NCBI RefSeq assembly: GCF_024448985.1
Contig: NZ_JAMOII010000003.1
Location: forward strand, 186,001 to 250,000
Length of the DNA: 64,000 nucleotides
From: Stutzerimonas stutzeri
GTDB lineage: Bacteria; Pseudomonadota; Gammaproteobacteria; Pseudomonadales; Pseudomonadaceae
Direction: 5' to 3'
The translations under genes and the position numbers were made by a program. Under the pieces are notes generated by a model. That model was not told where the DNA came from and did no database searches. It saw nothing but the letters and a program-made list of their open reading frames with translations. Below, piece after piece: positions 1 through 10,874 of the stretch (position 1 is its first letter; every line of letters begins with the position of its first letter).

Positions 1-141
1 TGGCTCGGACAGGCGCGCCAGGTCCAGACCGTAAGCGTCCAGCAGCGGCTGCGGATCGATTTGTTTTTCCTGTAGGGCACTGCTCAGGCTGTGCACGAAG
101 CCAACCGAGAGGTCACCGAGGCGCACCCGTTGGCGATTCAC
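1..141 (-). CDS. AraC-family transcriptional regulator, N-terminal fragment
   Basis: This is a partial gene read from a GTG at 141-139 to the window edge, giving 47 codons without a stop. The peptide begins VNRQRVRLGDLSVGFVHSLS and resembles the start of the AraC-type 'arabinose-binding domain' regulators of pseudomonads; the DNA-binding half lies outside the window. The GTG overlaps the stop of the upstream hydrolase gene by four bases (GTGA), so the two are probably co-transcribed and translationally coupled. The target is unknown. Family assignment rests on a short stretch and is moderately sure. Confidence 0.6.
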   Translation of the reverse strand, partial: MNRQRVRLGDLSVGFVHSLSSALQEKQIDPQPLLDAYGLDLARLSEP

Positions 142-1145
142 GAGCGCTCCGGCAGCCACAGATTGTTCAGTTGCACTGGCGTGTTGTAATGCTGCGGTGC
201 GGGTCGACGGGGCGAGCCGACCAGATTCCAGGGCAGCCCGAACGTGCGTACTTCCATGCGGGGCAGCGACGTGTGCGGCATGGGTGCGGTTGCGCAACTG
301 GCGTGCGGGTCATGGCGCGCACCGGGGAGGGCGAGCAGCTCCGCGTCGGCAGGTGGCTGGCGGATATAGCCGTCGCAGCCGATCAGCACAGCCAGGCGCC
401 CGGCCGGCGTGAACAGCGTAGACGATGGTACGTCAGGTGCCTGGCTGTAGCGACGCTCATAGCGGCTTAAGGCAATCTTGTATTGCAACGGACCAATGGG
501 CTGGCCGTCTGCGGAGAAACTGAGACTGACCTGCCGCAACGGACCATCGCCAATCCGTAGACGGCCATCCTCGAGGCGCGGCTCGGGCAGCACGATAGAG
601 CCGGCGACCAGCGTGACGCCGTAGTCGCGCGCGAGATTGCCGAAGATAAGTTGATAGTCGGCGGCCATTTGCCGCCCCTTGATTTTCAGCACGGCCTCGG
701 TGCGGTGGTCGCCGCCCTCGTTGGCAAACAGTGCGCGCAGATAGTCCCAGGGGTTGCTCAATGCCATCCACTGCATGGCATCGCGCAGCGTACGTGCCTG
801 CTGTACTTCGGGCTTTTCACCCAAGGCAAACAGACCGGTACCGACATGCTCCGGTAGCACGACGACCGTTCGCGGGTTCAACAGACCGGCATCGCGCGCC
901 TGATCGAGGTAGGTGGTGAACTTCAGCTGCAGCCGCTCCCTGCTCTGATAATCGGCCGGCAACAGCCGCGTTTCTATCCCCAGCAGATTACCTGCAGTCC
1001 CCGGCTGGCCCTGGCTATTAATCGGCAGCGTGCGCAGATCGGACAGCAATGGGCCGCTGCGTCGGTCACCCGTCCAGTCTAGATAGATGACGAGCGCGGC
1101 AAGGGCGAGGGCGGTCAAACCGAGCAGTTTGCTGTAGGTACGCAT
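138..1145 (-). CDS. Membrane-anchored carbon-nitrogen hydrolase (nitrilase superfamily)
   Basis: This 335-residue protein has an N-terminal hydrophobic segment (about residues 7-22) that should anchor it in the inner membrane or act as an uncleaved signal, so the body is probably periplasmic. The nitrilase-superfamily triad is visible in the right order: Glu99 in VLPEH, Lys223 in QYKIALSRYE and Cys257 in LIGCDGY. The family cleaves or forms amide C-N bonds; the substrate here cannot be read from sequence. It overlaps the AraC-type regulator gene downstream by four bases, which suggests a regulator-enzyme pair. The ATG at 1145 follows directly from the membrane segment and no better start is seen. 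Confidence 0.7.
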   Translation of the reverse strand: MRTYSKLLGLTALALAALVIYLDWTGDRRSGPLLSDLRTLPINSQGQPGTAGNLLGIETRLLPADYQSRERLQLKFTTYLDQARDAGLLNPRTVVVLPEHVGTGLFALGEKPEVQQARTLRDAMQWMALSNPWDYLRALFANEGGDHRTEAVLKIKGRQMAADYQLIFGNLARDYGVTLVAGSIVLPEPRLEDGRLRIGDGPLRQVSLSFSADGQPIGPLQYKIALSRYERRYSQAPDVPSSTLFTPAGRLAVLIGCDGYIRQPPADAELLALPGARHDPHASCATAPMPHTSLPRMEVRTFGLPWNLVGSPRRPAPQHYNTPVQLNNLWLPERS

Positions 1146-1323
1146 GGAAAAACGCTACTGAGGGCATGTGCGGAAGACTAGGTATATCGTTCACGATTGC
1201 CAAGTGTTTTGCACGCTAGGGTCAGGCAGTTGTGAGTTTCGATCATTGAGCGCATCGCGGCGCCTGTTTATCTTCGCCGCATAGCGACCACGATCCCATG
1301 AGACGTGGCGACTTTACCGATGA

Positions 1324-3396
<2,073 letters not shown>

Positions 3397-3406
3397 GTTA
3401 CCCGAC

Positions 3407-3431
3407 CCCCGCTTCGAGCGGGGCCGCTTTT
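3407..3431 (+). terminator. Possible terminator after fadH
   Basis: A six-base-pair GC stem (CCCCGC/GCGGGG, five-base loop) lies 11 bases after the fadH stop and is followed within a few bases by TTTT. The stem is short and the T-run is poor, and the next gene starts only 15 bases further on, so termination may be partial. Confidence 0.4.
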
Positions 3432-3445
3432 CACAGGAGCCTCGT

Positions 3446-3877
3446 ATGCACATCGCACTTTCGTTGCAACCGCCCGCTGCATCTACGCTCCAGCGCTGGC
3501 ATCAGATGATCGAAGCCGCCGATCTCAGCCGTCTGCCAGAGTTGCTACATCCGCACGCCGTGTTTCGCTCGCCGATGGCCTTCAATCCCTATGAGAGCGC
3601 GGCCACGGTCAGTCTGATTCTCAATACGGTGGTGAAGGTCTTCGAGGATTTTGCTTATCACCGCGAGCTGGCCAGTGCGGACGGCTTGAGCGTCGTGCTG
3701 GAATTCAGCGCGCGTGTCGGCGACCGAGAGCTCAAGGGCATCGACATGATTCGCTTCGACGAGTCCGGCCTGATCACCGATTTCGAAGTTATGGTGCGCC
3801 CAATGAGCGGGTTACAGGCGCTCGGCGAAGAAATGGGCAGGCGTTTGGCGCCTCAGCTTGCGGCGATGAAAACCTGA
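3446..3877 (+). CDS. NTF2-like / SnoaL-fold small protein
   Basis: This 143-residue protein has the layout of the nuclear-transport-factor-2-like fold: an N-terminal helix (LQRWHQMIEAADLSRLPELL), the typical HPHAVFRSP strand region, and a C-terminal half with FDESGLITDFEVMVRP. Members range from isomerases to binding proteins with a polar pocket, so no reaction can be named. The start is set by AGGAG at 3435-3439, six bases before the ATG. It sits close behind fadH in the same direction and may share its transcript, which hints at a role with acyl-type small molecules, but that is inference. Confidence 0.65.
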   Translation: MHIALSLQPPAASTLQRWHQMIEAADLSRLPELLHPHAVFRSPMAFNPYESAATVSLILNTVVKVFEDFAYHRELASADGLSVVLEFSARVGDRELKGIDMIRFDESGLITDFEVMVRPMSGLQALGEEMGRRLAPQLAAMKT

Positions 3878-4069
3878 CGGGCTTCCAACTCAGTCACAGT
3901 TTTCCTCCTGCGCAACTCAGGGGTTGCGGGCACCGGACTCGCTGCCAACCCAATCACATCGTCCGTTTCGATTTTTCTCCTACACTTGCGCCCGACAATA
4001 GAGAAGCGGCGTGATGCGACCGCCTCATGGAAACATTCGCTAGCTGATCAGGCCTTTGAGGGTGCGAGC

Positions 4070-5431
4070 ATGCAGATCAAACCGCAGACGGTCGAAGCCG
4101 TACTGTTCTTCAATGATGGCGGCGTCTGTAAGGAAATGCTCTATCCGGAATTCGAGGCCATGCTCGATGGCGTGGTGAGCATGTCGGAGTTCGCCGATCA
4201 GCAGATGCGTGTCGCCTACGTCTTGATCAATACCCGGTTGCAGATTCGTGCGGCGGTGTTCTTTTATCTGGATTTCAACGAAGACGGCTCGGCTGACAGC
4301 GGCTGGAACATTCCGCTGCGCAATCTGGCCGAACGCACCGGACGTGGGCCTGACCTGGGCGCCGGCCCCATTCGCCTGGCATGCCGCAGTCAGTGTCCGG
4401 TGTCCTGGTATCAGATGCATCTCTGGGACCCGGAGCTGACCCAGGGCCGGAATCACCTCGTCATGTTGCGTGACCGAATCAGGCGCAACCAGCTCGGCCT
4501 GCTGGTCGAGGAGGAAGTGCCTCAGATAGTACCGGCCGAGCGCTTGCAGATGGTCGCCGAGGACGCCTGGTATGCGGCCGATTCGGCCAAACAAGGGACC
4601 ACCGAACGAGCCGAAAAGCGCGAGCAGGAGCAGCGCCTCAAGGCCGCACAGCTGATCAAGCAGCAGCGCCTGCGCATCGCCAATCTCGAGCAGCAGCGCG
4701 AGGCCGATATCACCCGACTACGGGATTTGGCTGCACAGCAGCAGGCCAGGCTGTTGGAAGAGGTTGCCCAGTTACGCCAGGAGCTCCTGCACAAGGAGCA
4801 GCTCGCCGAACAACTTCGCTCGCAGCTCGCCGAGCAGGCGGAGGGGTTCCAAAAAAACCGTGAAGAAATGAGCCGGCAGCTGCGGGCGCTGGAGCACAAC
4901 AGCCGCGCCGAAGCGCAAGCCACGCAGGCGCAGTTCGATGAAGAGCTGAAGCGGCAGATCGCAGCAGCGGTCGCCGAATACAAAGAGCAAGTGTCCATCC
5001 GTGATGTGGAACTGGCCTACCGCAACGAACTGGACTCCCAACTCCAGGAAGAGATCGAGCAACTCCAAAAGCAGCGTGATGCACTCGTCGAGCAAAGCGG
5101 TGAGCAAGTACTCAAGCGTCTATCAGGACTTGGCGTGACGTTCATGGCTTATCACCCCGGTGCGGGCCACCTGACCATTCCGCTGCATGACATGGCGCGC
5201 TATCAGCAAAACCCTCTCGCCTATGCCGCAGCCAAATGTGCTGTTTCCGAAGAGCAGTACGGCCAGTGGGTGCAGCATTATCAGCAGCCGACCTGCGTCG
5301 CTACCTTGTCCAGTGGAGAGCGCTGCAATATGCCGCTGGACAAAGTGGAAGCCCCCAGCCGTTTTTTCATTGGTGAGTCCAACTGCTGTGCCAGACATAG
5401 AGCGCAGGACCGGCTGCGCACGGGTAGCTGA
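4070..5431 (+). CDS. Conserved coiled-coil protein with Cys-rich C-terminus
   Basis: I do not recognise a function. The 453-residue protein has three visible parts. Residues 1 to about 160 form a globular domain rich in aromatic and hydrophobic residues (for example FFYLDFNEDGSADSGWNIPL). Residues of about 190-365 are a long Gln/Glu/Arg-rich coiled coil. The C-terminal 80 residues include CVATLSSGERC and NCCARH, a Cys/His set that could bind a metal. There is no signal peptide or membrane segment, so it should be cytoplasmic. The ATG at 4070 has GAGGG upstream; an earlier in-frame start at 3986 would add residues with no ribosome-binding site. Similar proteins have been labelled as chromosome-partitioning, which I cannot support from motifs. 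Confidence 0.6.
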   Translation: MQIKPQTVEAVLFFNDGGVCKEMLYPEFEAMLDGVVSMSEFADQQMRVAYVLINTRLQIRAAVFFYLDFNEDGSADSGWNIPLRNLAERTGRGPDLGAGPIRLACRSQCPVSWYQMHLWDPELTQGRNHLVMLRDRIRRNQLGLLVEEEVPQIVPAERLQMVAEDAWYAADSAKQGTTERAEKREQEQRLKAAQLIKQQRLRIANLEQQREADITRLRDLAAQQQARLLEEVAQLRQELLHKEQLAEQLRSQLAEQAEGFQKNREEMSRQLRALEHNSRAEAQATQAQFDEELKRQIAAAVAEYKEQVSIRDVELAYRNELDSQLQEEIEQLQKQRDALVEQSGEQVLKRLSGLGVTFMAYHPGAGHLTIPLHDMARYQQNPLAYAAAKCAVSEEQYGQWVQHYQQPTCVATLSSGERCNMPLDKVEAPSRFFIGESNCCARHRAQDRLRTGS

Positions 5432-6389
5432 CGATTTGCCGGCATTGTCATCATCATTTCCAGAGTTACGGCCCGCACCATTGCAGCTCATCGACTTGTC
5501 TTGGCTGCGACAAGCCCAGGTGCAGGTCGCTGTATTGCGCCTGGATCTAGTCGATCCCGAGCTGTCCGGAAACAAATGGTTCAAGCTCACCCACCATCTG
5601 CAGGCCGCACGGGCGGCCGATGCACCTGGGCTTATCAGCCTTGGTGGCCCCCATTCGAATCATCTACACGCGCTGGCGGCGGCTGCCAAACGCAGCGGGT
5701 TGGCCAGTGTCGGTCTGCTGCGCGGGCAACCACAGCGCACGGCGACCGTCGATGATTTACAGGGCTTCGGAATGCAGCTCCATTGGCTGGGCTACGGTGG
5801 TTATCGTGAGCGGCACCAACCGGGGTTCTTCGATTCCTGGTGCGAGCGCTATCCCGGTTATTACTGCGTACCGGAAGGCGGTGGCGGCCTTGCTGGCGCT
5901 CTGGGTTGCGCGCCGCTGGTGACACGCGTGCGGGAGCAACTGGCCGCGATTGGCTGGGACGATCACGACGGCTGGTGGCTGGCCGCTGGAACCGGTACGA
6001 CCCTCGCAGGACTGGTGATCGGCGAGGCCGAGCAGGGCGAGCGCCGCGTCTACGGCGCGCTGGCAGGGCCGCCGTCTCATGGTGTTGCGCAGGAAGTCGC
6101 CAGGCTGCTCGGCGAGGCTGAAGTCTCCAGCACAAACTATCAGCTGATCGATGCGAGTCGCGGCGGTTTCGGTCGGTTCGACGAGGCGCTTGCGCGCTTC
6201 ATGGTGGAAACCGAGCGTGCCACCGGGTTGCCGTTGGAGCCGGTGTATACGACTAAGGCGATGATGGCATTGCGCCTTTATATCGAGCGCGGCTATTTTA
6301 CGCCCGGCACGCGGCTCATCTTCGTGCATACCGGTGGCTTGCAGGGCCGGCGAGCTGCGCAGGCGCAGCTGGACGAGCTGCTGCGCTGA
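5388..6389 (+). CDS. PLP-dependent D-cysteine desulfhydrase / ACC deaminase family protein
   Basis: The protein belongs to the fold-type II PLP enzymes grouped with 1-aminocyclopropane-1-carboxylate deaminase and D-cysteine desulfhydrase. The PLP-lysine region SGNKWFKL, the LGGPHSNHLHALAAAA motif, and the glycine-rich phosphate loop AAGTGTTLAG are intact, and the C-terminal FVHTGG is typical. Substrate preference cannot be decided; D-cysteine or another small D-amino acid is as likely as ACC. The start is uncertain. GTG at 5388 (GGTGAG ten bases upstream) overlaps the preceding gene by 44 bases and gives 333 residues. TTG at 5436, just past the upstream stop, fits the usual family N-terminus but lacks a clear ribosome-binding site. 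Confidence 0.75.
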   Translation: MPDIERRTGCARVADDLPALSSSFPELRPAPLQLIDLSWLRQAQVQVAVLRLDLVDPELSGNKWFKLTHHLQAARAADAPGLISLGGPHSNHLHALAAAAKRSGLASVGLLRGQPQRTATVDDLQGFGMQLHWLGYGGYRERHQPGFFDSWCERYPGYYCVPEGGGGLAGALGCAPLVTRVREQLAAIGWDDHDGWWLAAGTGTTLAGLVIGEAEQGERRVYGALAGPPSHGVAQEVARLLGEAEVSSTNYQLIDASRGGFGRFDEALARFMVETERATGLPLEPVYTTKAMMALRLYIERGYFTPGTRLIFVHTGGLQGRRAAQAQLDELLR

Positions 6390-6413
6390 CTTTCCCGTCT
6401 TCTGGAACTATGG

Positions 6414-7520
6414 ATGAACAAGCCGCTGCGTCCCGATCAGTTAGGTAGTCTGATTCCGCTCAACGCGCTCTCGCCTCGTCGACTGCAGACGCTTCGCGCG
6501 CAATTGATTCCGCGACTGCTGCTCGCCGATGAGCTGTTGTTCGATGACGAGACAGACACTGGATCCTGCTACTTCCTACTCACCGGCGCCTTGTCTATGT
6601 ATGGGCAAGACGGCAAGCAATGGCGGATGGCCGCTGGCGCGGCGGAAAGCTGCCATGCATTCGGCCCCGGTCCCCGCCTGAGCCAGGTGCGGGCGCTGGA
6701 AGTCTGCAGTGTATTGATGGTCGATAGCGCCCAGCTGGATCGTTTACTGTCCTGGCATCAGACCCATGCCGATCTACTGCTGGAGCTGTCCACGGCTGGC
6801 GAACTGACTGACTGGCTCGAAGCGCTGCTGGACAATCCGCTGTTCGCCAAGGTGCCGCCGGAAAACGTGCGAAAGATGCTTGACCGGCTCGAGTCGATCG
6901 AGCTACCTGCCGGTTACGTACTGCTGCATGAAGGTGATGCCGGCGACTGCTGTTACTTCCTCAAGAGCGGTCGAGCCGAGGTCATGTCTGGCCTTGGCGG
7001 TGTAGAGCAGGTCGTGGCGGAACTGGACGTCGGCGCCTGCTTCGGCGAAGAAGCTTTGCTCACCGAATGCCCTCGCAACGCCACCGTGACGCTGCTCGAG
7101 GATGCTCAGGTGCTGCGCCTGGCGCGGCGGGATTTCATCGCCCTGCTGAAGGCGCCGGTAGTGGCCGAGCTTGACCTTGCCGAGGCGAACGAACTGATCG
7201 CGAAGGGCGCCCAATGGCTGGATGTTCGGCTGCTGGAGGAATACCAGCGCGGCCATGCGCTGCAGGCACTGCATATGCCGCTGCATCTGTTGCGTCTTAA
7301 GACACGCCTGTTGGCTCAGGATCGGATCTATCTCTGCTACTGCGACAGCGGCAAGCGCAGCGCCAGCGCGGTCTTTATGCTGACCCAACTGGGTTTCACC
7401 GCGTATCCGCTGCGTGACGGTCTCGATGGGCTGTCTGCTGAGCAATACACGACCTTGATCTGTGAGCAGGGCAGCGGCTATTTGGCGCGTTCCGGCGGTC
7501 GCACTGAACGCAGCGGCTGA
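6414..7520 (+). CDS. Tandem cyclic-nucleotide-binding domains fused to rhodanese
   Basis: This 368-residue cytoplasmic protein has two cNMP-binding-like units (about residues 10-125 and 140-250) and a C-terminal rhodanese domain (about 255-350). The second unit keeps a recognisable phosphate-binding cassette, FGEEALLTECPRNATV (about 210-225); the first lacks one and is probably structural. The rhodanese loop CDSGKRS carries Cys310 where the sulfur-accepting cysteine sits, so sulfurtransferase or sulfur-sensing activity is plausible. The ligand (cAMP, c-di-GMP or none) is not decided by sequence. The gene is 24 bases downstream of the PLP enzyme gene in the same direction; a desulfhydrase next to a rhodanese suggests a link to sulfur handling, which is inference. 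Confidence 0.8.
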   Translation: MNKPLRPDQLGSLIPLNALSPRRLQTLRAQLIPRLLLADELLFDDETDTGSCYFLLTGALSMYGQDGKQWRMAAGAAESCHAFGPGPRLSQVRALEVCSVLMVDSAQLDRLLSWHQTHADLLLELSTAGELTDWLEALLDNPLFAKVPPENVRKMLDRLESIELPAGYVLLHEGDAGDCCYFLKSGRAEVMSGLGGVEQVVAELDVGACFGEEALLTECPRNATVTLLEDAQVLRLARRDFIALLKAPVVAELDLAEANELIAKGAQWLDVRLLEEYQRGHALQALHMPLHLLRLKTRLLAQDRIYLCYCDSGKRSASAVFMLTQLGFTAYPLRDGLDGLSAEQYTTLICEQGSGYLARSGGRTERSG

Positions 7521-7541
7521 GCCGAAACCTCTGGCGAACGA

Positions 7542-8762
7542 TCAAGACACCGCGGCGATAGCCCAGCCTGCAAGACCGCCCACCAGCACGACCAGCCAGG
7601 GCGGTAGCTTCCCGGCCATCAAGGCGACCAGCGCGACCAGCGCCAGAGCGAAGTCGCTGGGGCTAAATATGGCGCTGGTCCAGACTGGATCATAAAGCGC
7701 CGCCAGTAGCAGGCCGACCACCGCGGCGTTCACTCCACCCAGCGCTGCCTGGACACGGCGGTTGGCGCGTAGTCGATCCCAGAACGGTATGACGCCGAAC
7801 ACCAGAAGAAACGAAGGGATGAATATCGCCACGAGGCATACGGCTGCGTTTATCAGACCGGCGCTGCCAGTACCGATGGACCCGCCGAGAAATGCCGAAA
7901 AAGTGAACAGAGGCCCCGGCACCGCCTGTGCGGCGCCATAGCCGGCGAGGAATATGTCGTTGCTGACCCAGCCATTAGGTACGACTTCGGCCTGCAGCAG
8001 CGGAAGCACCACGTGCCCCCCACCGAAGACCAGCGCGCCGGCGCGGTAGAAGGTGTCGAGCAATTCCAACAACTGATTGCTGGAAGCGGCGGCCAGCGCG
8101 GGTAACGTCATCAGCAGCGCGAAGAACAAGAACAAAAAGACGCCGGCAACCGAGCGATCCCGACGGCCCTGATGAGGCGCGGGAGACCCCTTCGATGTAG
8201 GGCGAAACAACATCACCCCGATCAGGCCTGCCAGCGCGATAACGCCGAGTTGTGCCCAGGCGTTGTGCAGAATCAATACCGCGCATGCGGCGAACAGCGC
8301 GATGGTGATGCGCGCACGGTCGGTGCACAGGTTTCGAGCCATGCCCCATACCGCCTGGACCACCACCGCAACCGCAACGATCTTCAGGCCATGCAGAAGC
8401 CCTTCCGGAACGGCTTCGGCCCAACTGCTGATGCCGAACGCGAAGAGCATCAGAGCTATCGCCGACGGCAAGGTGAACCCGGCCCAAGCGGCTAGCGAGC
8501 CGCGATAACCACCGCGTAGCAAACCGATGGCAATGCCGACCTGGCTGCTCGCCGGCCCCGGCAGGAACTGGCAGAGCGCGACCAGATCGGCATACCCCGC
8601 TTCATCCAGCCAGCGGCGGCGGTTGACGAACTCTTCGCGGAAATAGCCGAGATGAGCCACCGGACCACCAAAGGAGGTCAACCCCAGACGCAGAAACACT
8701 AGAAAGATGGTCCAGGCGCTTGAGTGCTGGAGCAGGGCAGAGTTGGCTTGTGCTGACGACAT
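7542..8762 (-). CDS. chrA: Chromate transporter, CHR family
   Basis: This is a full-length two-domain CHR transporter of 406 residues that exports chromate across the inner membrane. The first half holds the motif FLRLGLTSFGGPVAHLGYF and the second half the related FYRAGALVFGGGHVVLPLL and AVPGPLFTFSAFLGG, the expected internal duplication. About 10-12 membrane segments are visible. The ATG at 8762 starts just before the first domain; upstream in-frame GTG codons would add about 19 residues. It converges with the rhodanese-fusion gene with only 21 bases between stops and no clear terminator. It is likely involved in chromate resistance, though some CHR proteins act on sulfate. Confidence 0.85.
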   Translation of the reverse strand: MSSAQANSALLQHSSAWTIFLVFLRLGLTSFGGPVAHLGYFREEFVNRRRWLDEAGYADLVALCQFLPGPASSQVGIAIGLLRGGYRGSLAAWAGFTLPSAIALMLFAFGISSWAEAVPEGLLHGLKIVAVAVVVQAVWGMARNLCTDRARITIALFAACAVLILHNAWAQLGVIALAGLIGVMLFRPTSKGSPAPHQGRRDRSVAGVFLFLFFALLMTLPALAAASSNQLLELLDTFYRAGALVFGGGHVVLPLLQAEVVPNGWVSNDIFLAGYGAAQAVPGPLFTFSAFLGGSIGTGSAGLINAAVCLVAIFIPSFLLVFGVIPFWDRLRANRRVQAALGGVNAAVVGLLLAALYDPVWTSAIFSPSDFALALVALVALMAGKLPPWLVVLVGGLAGWAIAAVS

Positions 8763-8852
8763 TGATGGACCGCTTCTGTTGCAGGAGATCAGTCTGGTGG
8801 GCGCAGCAGTGTGCACCACACAAATGACAATTTGATGAGAAGGATGTGTCGA

Positions 8853-9782
8853 TCACCCGGGCCAGTTATCGGGCACCACGAACAGTCGTTCGCGCTCGAC
8901 CCAGCGCCCATCCGCATCGGGTTCCATGCGGGCAAGCAGCCGTGCCTGGGTGCGATCGGCATTGGCAATCCACTGCTGGACGCCCTCGGGTTGCCAGAGC
9001 TGGCTGTCGTCCAGTTGTGCCGGTGCCAGCCAGGCCTGACGGGGCAGCGGCTGCCAACGGGCGTCGCCCTCGGTGACAGCCGAATGCAGCCAATCGCACA
9101 GCCGCAGCCAATGCCCGCCGAGATGCGTTGGATTGGCGCCAGCGGGGAGTTCACATCCGTCCTGCCAGGGTTGGAACAGGTAGCCGCCGAGCCACAACGC
9201 GCTTTTGATCTGGCGGCAGGTTAGCTCGGTCAGCAGTGCCTGTGCCTGGTGGCTGGACGAGAGTCGTAGCTGGTGCTCGCAAAGGCGTTGCAACTTGATA
9301 TCCAGCCGATCATGACTGCCGGGGCCCAGCCAGTGGTCGTGTTGGCGGCGATCGCCGGTCTGCAGGCCCAGGTAGAATTTCACCGCGAGTTCAAGGTGAT
9401 GCACGCCTTCGGCATCGCGCAGGATCAGATCCAGTTCGCCCAGCGTCTGGCCACCTTGTCGGATCGGCAGATTGGCCACCACCAGCTCAACGTCCGGCGC
9501 CTGGGCCAAGGCGAACTGCCAGAGACGTTCGTAATACAGGCCCAGCCGGCGAATGCTGTGTTGTGCCAGCCACGCCTGGAGTATCGCCGGCTGTCTGTCA
9601 TGCAGCAGCAACCAGTTGCTCAGCGCTGCGGAATCATCGGCCCAGCGACTGGCCGCAAGTGGATGGCGCTGGGGTGACGGGGCATCGATTAAGAGCGGCG
9701 GCGAAAGGATCGCCCAGGCGAGATCTCGCACCTGTGGGTGCCGTAAGCTGGGCAACAAATCGGCAAGATGGGGAAGACTCAT
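8853..9782 (-). CDS. DUF1853 family protein
   Basis: This 309-residue protein matches the DUF1853 family by length and by blocks such as LGLYYERLWQFAL, GELDLILRD and HHLELAVKFYLG. The E...D-x-D/E-x-K arrangement in LGELDLILRD...HLELAVKF resembles a PD-(D/E)XK nuclease core, which is inference. There is no signal peptide. The ATG at 9782 is chosen because the next in-frame start upstream (9866) would begin inside the divergent promoter region of nadK. It lies 90 bases upstream of chrA on the same strand and is divergent from nadK; neighbouring DUF1853 and nadK genes are a common pseudomonad arrangement. The function is unknown. Confidence 0.75.
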   Translation of the reverse strand: MSLPHLADLLPSLRHPQVRDLAWAILSPPLLIDAPSPQRHPLAASRWADDSAALSNWLLLHDRQPAILQAWLAQHSIRRLGLYYERLWQFALAQAPDVELVVANLPIRQGGQTLGELDLILRDAEGVHHLELAVKFYLGLQTGDRRQHDHWLGPGSHDRLDIKLQRLCEHQLRLSSSHQAQALLTELTCRQIKSALWLGGYLFQPWQDGCELPAGANPTHLGGHWLRLCDWLHSAVTEGDARWQPLPRQAWLAPAQLDDSQLWQPEGVQQWIANADRTQARLLARMEPDADGRWVERERLFVVPDNWPG

Positions 9783-9906
9783 GCAGCAAGCATAGCCGGG
9801 ATGGTTTGCTGCGCCTCTGACCTTTCGCCCATAATCCTCGCGCCGCACCGCAACGGGGTCGGCCAACGCGGTGTTGAACTCAAACGCGCCCGCGCGACAC
9901 CAATCT

Positions 9907-9923
9907 AGAGCCTGTTAGGCTCT
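9907..9923 (+). other. Short stem-loop in the nadK upstream region
   Basis: A perfect six-base-pair inverted repeat (AGAGCC/GGCTCT, loop TGTTA) lies 64 bases before the nadK start. A CATAAT hexamer at 9830-9835 could be its -10 box, but no good -35 box stands at the right distance. The role of the hairpin is unknown. Confidence 0.3.
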
Positions 9924-9986
9924 GCCCGGCCCGCTGCCGCTCGACGCGTGCCGGCCTGTCACCCGCCACGCTATCAGGGAGCTTCA

Positions 9987-10874
9987 ATGGACCAGTTCCG
10001 CAACATCGGCATCATCGGCCGCCTGGGCAGTTCCCAGGTGCTGGACACCATTCGCCGACTGAAGAAATTCCTCGTGGAGCGCCACCTGCACGTCATCCTC
10101 GAAGAAAACATCGCCGAGGTGCTGCCGGGGCATGGCATGCAGACCTCGTCGCGGCAACGGCTGGGCGACTCCTGTGATCTGGTGATTGTCGTCGGCGGTG
10201 ACGGCAGTTTGCTTGGCGCGGCGCGAGCGCTGGCTAAGCATCGCGTTCCGGTGCTTGGAATCAACCGGGGCAGCCTGGGCTTTCTCACCGATATTCGCCC
10301 CGACGAATTGGAAGAGAAGGTCGCTGAAGTGCTGAGTGGGCAATACACCCTGGAAAATCGCTTCCTGCTCGAAGCTCAGGTCAGGCGCTTCGAGGAGTCC
10401 ATCGGAGAAGGCGACGCGCTCAACGATGTGGTGCTGCATCCCGGCAAATCGACTCGGATGATCGAGTTCGAGCTGTACATCGACGGCCAGTTCGTCTGCA
10501 GCCAGAAGGCCGATGGCCTGATCATCGCCACGCCCACCGGCTCGACGGCCTATTCGCTGTCCGCTGGCGGGCCGATCATGCACCCACGGCTGGATGCAAT
10601 TGTCGTCGTGCCGATGTATCCACATACCCTGTCCAGCCGGCCGATCGTGGTGGATGGCAACAGCGAGCTGAAGATCGTGGTCTCGCCGAACATGCAGATC
10701 TATCCGCAGGTCTCCTGTGACGGCCAGAATCATTTCACCTGTGCGCCGGGCGATACCGTCACGGTGCGCAAGAAGCCGCAGAAGCTGCACCTGATCCATC
10801 CGCTGGATCACAATTATTACGAGGTCTGCCGCACCAAGCTTGGCTGGGGCAGTCGCCTCGGTGGAGGGGAATAG
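9987..10874 (+). CDS. nadK: NAD kinase
   Basis: The enzyme phosphorylates NAD to NADP and so sets the NADPH pool; it is cytoplasmic. The 295-residue product has the usual length and both signature motifs: VVVGGDGSLLGAAR (GGDG at 70-73) and DGLIIATPTGSTAYSLSAGGP in the second domain. The ATG at 9987 is preceded by AGGGAG. Its stop TAG overlaps by one base the GTG of the phosphoesterase gene, so nadK leads an operon with the phosphoesterase and the rhomboid protease. Confidence 0.95.
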   Translation: MDQFRNIGIIGRLGSSQVLDTIRRLKKFLVERHLHVILEENIAEVLPGHGMQTSSRQRLGDSCDLVIVVGGDGSLLGAARALAKHRVPVLGINRGSLGFLTDIRPDELEEKVAEVLSGQYTLENRFLLEAQVRRFEESIGEGDALNDVVLHPGKSTRMIEFELYIDGQFVCSQKADGLIIATPTGSTAYSLSAGGPIMHPRLDAIVVVPMYPHTLSSRPIVVDGNSELKIVVSPNMQIYPQVSCDGQNHFTCAPGDTVTVRKKPQKLHLIHPLDHNYYEVCRTKLGWGSRLGGGE

